DNA from: Caldifarciminota bacterium
Lineage (GTDB): Bacteria; Hydrothermota; Tepidihabitantia; Tepidihabitantales; Tepidihabitantaceae
Direction of reading: 5' to 3'
Assembly (NCBI GenBank): GCA_026397595.1
Contig: JAPLUO010000192.1
Span: 1-32,250, forward strand
Length of the DNA: 32,250 nt
The stretch's first letter is position 1. The number at the start of each line of letters is the position of its first letter. The notes under the pieces are model-generated. The model was not told the DNA's origin, made no database searches, and worked only from the letters and a program-made list of their open reading frames with translations. The position numbers and the translations under genes are program-made. Below are positions 29,878-32,250 of this stretch, piece by piece.

Positions 29878-30041
29878 GGCGTCTGCTCGTGCTCGGGTAG
29901 GCCCGCCAGCACTGCTTGAGCGTGCGCTGAGACGCGGCGCAGCCATTCCGCTCCGCTGATGCCCTCGCGCATCCGCTTTTCTTCTTCCTTGGCCCGCATG
30001 TTGTGCAGCCAGTCCATCCATTCCATGCCGTCAATCTTCAT
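29820..30041 (-). CDS. small protein paired with the PIN gene (antitoxin candidate)
   Basis: 73 residues. The ATG at 30039-30041 overlaps the PIN gene's end by 11 bases and has GGAGGTGG about 6 bases upstream. The sequence MEWMDWLHNMRAKEEEKRMR, then AEWLRRVSAHAQAVL, is helical and charged. Position after a PIN toxin suggests a partner or antitoxin; no family recognised. Its basic tail PVARDKPATKPPRRRTRKP is shared with the DUF2442 protein at 31451 through a DNA repeat, so the tail was probably acquired rather than ancestral. Confidence 0.65.
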   Translation of the reverse strand: MKIDGMEWMDWLHNMRAKEEEKRMREGISGAEWLRRVSAHAQAVLAGLPEHEQTPVARDKPATKPPRRRTRKP

Positions 30042-30513
30042 AGCGCACCACCTCCTCGGGCGTCTTGATTCTGACCGGCGGGTAGCCCTCGCGCGTGTTG
30101 ACAGCATTCAGCCTGCGTTCGGTCAGTTCGTTTGCCAGGTGCTTCAGGTTCAATGTCACCAGCACTTCAGCGCCCGCTACCGCCGCGATAGCCGCGTGCC
30201 GGGCATCGGCCGCGGCGGAACGCGGAACAATCCCTTCTGCCATGTAGTATTCCGTCAGTCTATCGGCCTCGTCGGAATCGACGACCAGTCTTTCAAGCCG
30301 TTCTACCAAGCTGAGCAGGCCCGTCCTGACGGGCTCACGCGCCCCCGCCAGTTCTTCAACTGTCAGCAGGGAGACTGCCGCGTGAAGCACTCCGAGGTCA
30401 ATCTGGTCGAAGAGCGTTCGCACGGCCTCACGACGCAGGGCATTGCGGGGCTCCTCGTCGTAGTAGAAGCCAAAGACCGAAGTCTCAAGGTAGAGCAGTG
30501 GCCGGTGCTTCAT
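30031..30513 (-). CDS. PIN-domain protein (VapC-like ribonuclease candidate)
   Basis: 160 residues. N-terminal YLETSVFGFYYDEE with the first acidic residue of a PIN site, central VEELAGAREP, then AADARHAAIAAVAGAEVLVTLNLKHLAN with the later acidic residue and the typical W/N-K-H end. PIN toxins cleave tRNA or rRNA. The ATG lies 6 bases after a -10 box. It overlaps a small downstream gene that could be its partner; many PIN-only genes of this subtype have the partner upstream, so the pairing is inference. Confidence 0.82.
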   Translation of the reverse strand: MKHRPLLYLETSVFGFYYDEEPRNALRREAVRTLFDQIDLGVLHAAVSLLTVEELAGAREPVRTGLLSLVERLERLVVDSDEADRLTEYYMAEGIVPRSAAADARHAAIAAVAGAEVLVTLNLKHLANELTERRLNAVNTREGYPPVRIKTPEEVVRYED

Positions 30514-30519
30514 TGAGTC

Positions 30520-30547
30520 AGCATAGCAGGCTCTGGATAGTTGTCAA
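30520..30547 (-). promoter_or_regulatory. PIN gene promoter (leaderless layout)
   Basis: Minus strand TTGACA (30542-30547), 16 bp, TATGCT (30520-30525); the ATG starts after 6 bases, at the expected transcription start. Confidence 0.6.
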
Positions 30548-30574
30548 TCAGCGGCCGAGCCGGGCGCGAGAGCA

Positions 30575-30602
30575 AACAGTATTCAGTAGTCAGCATTCAG
30601 GG
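30575..30602. repeat. word tract (CATTCAGTAGTCAG type), copy 2
   Basis: AACAGTATTCAGTAGTCAGC then ATTCAGGG. The stop codon of the NYN gene (30597-30599) lies inside it. Confidence 0.7.
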
Positions 30603-31259
30603 GTGGAGGGATTCCTTGACTTCACTCGACCGGGATGGTTTCATCCGGTAGTCGCGCTGGTCGAGGCATGCGTCGTATGTGGCGCGGTCAATCCGAATCC
30701 AATCGGTCTGCTCGACACCTCGCCGGTTACGGCTGGTCGGGCTGGATGGAAACGCACACGCGACCTTGATCCACCGGGCTTGTTCCGCGGCTATCGCCCG
30801 AATCTCCACGGCCGCCTCAGAGAGGTCCTGGTCTTGGCTGAATACTACTGCTACGTCACACTCGGCGTGGTGAGCCATGCGGATGATGTCGAGAGCGATA
30901 CGGACGTCAATGCCCTTCTCTTCTCCGGCGAGGAATGTATGAGTCGCGCCGTCCGGCAACTTCACGACACGATTCCGATACCGGAGCGGACGGCTGAAGA
31001 CGTGCACCCCGCGCCAGCTCATCACTCGCAGCTTCGCTGTCCAGAAATGGTGCCAGAAGGTATCATCGGCAGCGTCCGGTATGCCCGTGTAGAATCGCAC
31101 CTGCATCAGACTCCAGCCGTGCATGCGGCAGACGTGCTCGGCCAGCAATGAGACGTCGTAGTTCGGGTAGGTGTAGCCGAAGGCCTCGCGGGCAGAGTGG
31201 AATAGGTTCTGGCCGTCGATGAAGACCACGGCCCGTTTGATGTCAGGTTCGACGAGCAT
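30597..31259 (-). CDS. NYN-domain (LabA/DUF88-like) putative ribonuclease
   Basis: 220 residues; ATG at 31257-31259 with GGGAGG 8 bases upstream. The NYN pattern is clear: RAVVFIDGQNLFHSAREAFG (Asp15), then KGIDVRIALDIIRMA, then CDVAVVFSQDQDLSEAAVEI with the acidic metal ligands. NYN domains are PIN-like RNases involved in RNA processing or silencing. Its stop falls in a word tract, so the last residues may not be native. It is flanked by toxin-antitoxin genes but has its own promoter; I see no partner. Confidence 0.9.
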   Translation of the reverse strand: MLVEPDIKRAVVFIDGQNLFHSAREAFGYTYPNYDVSLLAEHVCRMHGWSLMQVRFYTGIPDAADDTFWHHFWTAKLRVMSWRGVHVFSRPLRYRNRVVKLPDGATHTFLAGEEKGIDVRIALDIIRMAHHAECDVAVVFSQDQDLSEAAVEIRAIAAEQARWIKVACAFPSSPTSRNRRGVEQTDWIRIDRATYDACLDQRDYRMKPSRSSEVKESLHP

Positions 31260-31330
31260 CGCGACTGCCTCCCTAATGATAACCCCGCCCGGGCCTTTCG
31301 GCGTGTCGAGCGGGGAGCAAGTATTAAGTT

Positions 31331-31358
31331 ACTTTACCCACTGTCGGTCAGAAGTCAA
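31331..31358 (-). promoter_or_regulatory. NYN gene promoter
   Basis: Minus strand TTGACT (31353-31358), 16 bp, TAAAGT (31331-31336), about 70 bases before the ATG. A GC-rich palindrome (31380-31396, CGCGCCTC/GAGGCGCG) lies behind it. Confidence 0.5.
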
Positions 31359-31433
31359 GCGCAATCTTCGCACCGCGATCGCGCCTCGGAGGCGCGAGTC
31401 TCCGGTGACCAGTTTGCAGGTTGCAGGGCGGAC

Positions 31434-31463
31434 GGTTCACGGCTTACGGCTCACGGCTTGCGG
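31434..31463. repeat. word tract (CACGGCTTACGG type)
   Basis: TTCACGGCTTACGGCTCACG followed by GCTTGCGG; it forms the start of the 60-bp repeat shared with 29817-29877. Confidence 0.65.
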
Positions 31464-31507
31464 TGCCGAGGGCGGGGCGGCTTCGAGGCAGGCTTGTCGC
31501 GGGCGAC
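31448..31507 (-). repeat. 60-bp repeat forming the C-terminal tail, copy 2
   Basis: Matches 29817-29877 over its length; encodes PVARDKPASKPPRPRHRKP at the end of the DUF2442 protein. Confidence 0.65.
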
Positions 31508-31768
31508 GGGCGCGTGCGCGCTTTCGGCTGCTTCGACTTTCTCGTAGAGAGTCTCGGGGGCGATGTCGGCCCCATTGGGCCACGCGATTGTTCCGCCTTC
31601 AATTCGAGCCTGACGAAAGAACGAGATGTCACGCAGTGGGAAGAACACCGGCCCAAGGTCGAGGCAATCGGAGAAGTCCACATCGCCCGCTGCGCCGTCG
31701 TCGAAGGTCACACGGAAGACGTACCCGCTACGGTATTCAATCGCCGTCACTCTGCTGAGATTCCACAT
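31451..31768 (-). CDS. DUF2442 protein with an added basic tail
   Basis: 105 residues; ATG at 31766-31768 with AGGA upstream (a GTG just before is possible). The first 80 residues have the DUF2442 pattern: VTAIEYRSGYVFRVTFDDGA, DFSDCLDLGPVFFPLRD, then IAWPNGADIAPETLYE. It lies 8 bp after the DUF4160 gene; DUF4160-DUF2442 pairs are widespread and toxin-antitoxin-like. The last 20 residues (PVARDKPASKPPR..) are not part of the family and come from a DNA repeat also found at the end of the 73-residue protein at 29820. Confidence 0.87.
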   Translation of the reverse strand: MWNLSRVTAIEYRSGYVFRVTFDDGAAGDVDFSDCLDLGPVFFPLRDISFFRQARIEGGTIAWPNGADIAPETLYEKVEAAESAHAPVARDKPASKPPRPRHRKP

Positions 31769-31776
31769 CACGTGTC

Positions 31777-32037
31777 CTAGTTGAGCGGCTCTATCTTCTC
31801 AAGCTCCTGCCCGGCACGCACCAGCGACCAGTCATGTTCCAGTTCCGCGACGTGGAGGTCTATCCATTCCCGAATCAATCGGAGCGCCGTGCGCGACTTC
31901 AGTCCTCCACGCAGCAGGTTGCCTTGAAAGTCGAGCAGAGCCTTGTCGTCCTGGTACTCGACGTGTATGTGGGGCGGGTTGTGGTCATCGTAGTGCATGC
32001 GCACGACTATCCCGAAGAATCTCGACAACTCAGGCAC
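31777..32037 (-). CDS. DUF4160 protein
   Basis: 86 residues from a GTG at 32035-32037. Family pattern MPELSRFFGIVVRMHYDDHN, then PPHIHVEYQDDKALLDFQGN. Usually encoded just before DUF2442, as here, and thought to be the toxin-like half, though the activity is unproven. No clear ribosome site. The 213 bases between it and the right edge show no gene or promoter I can support. Confidence 0.9.
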   Translation of the reverse strand: MPELSRFFGIVVRMHYDDHNPPHIHVEYQDDKALLDFQGNLLRGGLKSRTALRLIREWIDLHVAELEHDWSLVRAGQELEKIEPLN

Positions 32038-32250
32038 GGATGGGGGATTATCGGGGAGTGCGCCGAGATAAGCTGATGTGTGACCAGTCTGTGAAAGTCA
32101 GACCTGAGGAAAGGCATAGCTGCCACCTCAGAACTGAACTCTGCACCTGGTGGAGCAATCCGCCATCGTGAAGCCAGAGGAATGAGATACCGGGCCACAA
32201 CGCAAGTGAAGGTATTGAGCCCCGAAATATCCGTCGTCCCAGTCGCCGAG

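Noticed and set aside
1-32250. tRNA, rRNA or riboswitch genes
   Set aside because: No cloverleaf, rRNA segment or known riboswitch core was seen; thiL has no TPP-riboswitch motif in front of it.

Overview
The window is GC-rich DNA from an uncultured, probably anaerobic Gram-negative-type bacterium. The evidence is a class III (oxygen-free) ribonucleotide reductase, an exported lipase with a FlgD/Por-type C-terminal sorting domain, and a radical-SAM/RNase G gene pair. The abundance of short degenerate 'word' repeats between and inside genes recalls metagenome-derived candidate phyla, but the phylum cannot be fixed from this sequence alone.

Region 1 (1-16956, all minus strand) is a large signalling/conflict island. 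It is read from a promoter at 16929-16956, divergent from thiL. In transcription order it encodes: a membrane TrkA-N channel-like protein; a Nudix protein with a damaged catalytic box; a second Nudix protein with an intact box; a 1010-residue RelA/SpoT-TPR-SLOG-RyR fusion; a free RyR domain; a DUF4062 stump; a protein with a TIR and two further alpha/beta domains; another DUF4062 stump; an exported protein of unknown family; a TIR-TPR protein; a full DUF4062-NTPase-TPR protein; a TIR-NB-ARC-TPR protein; and the head of another DUF4062 gene running off the left edge. The first five genes are joined by stop/start overlaps or 1-3 bp gaps. The parts (TIR, SLOG, RyR, Nudix, membrane pore/NAD-binding module, alarmone-synthetase-like domain) match those of eukaryotic ADP-ribose/cyclic-ADP-ribose signalling (TRPM2, ryanodine receptor). 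This is the candidate for a previously undescribed system.

Region 2 (16957-25785) is housekeeping: thiL, nrdR, nrdD and a YggU-family gene on the plus strand, then a radical-SAM protein and RNase G on the minus strand as a tight operon. thiL and the radical-SAM gene each carry in-frame repeat-type insertions.

Region 3 (25786-32250) is a debris and toxin-antitoxin zone. It holds a DUF4258/DUF2283 pair, a 695-bp duplication of the radical-SAM gene head with its promoter, a lipase lacking its 5' end, an orphan antitoxin, a PIN-domain pair, a NYN-domain protein and a DUF4160/DUF2442 pair. Two truncation junctions carry the same 20-bp motif in inverted orientation.

Nine promoter candidates across the window share TTGAC(T/A), exactly 16 bp, then a TA-starting -10 box. 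Several place the start codon within 3-16 bases of the -10, which suggests leaderless or very short-leader mRNAs.
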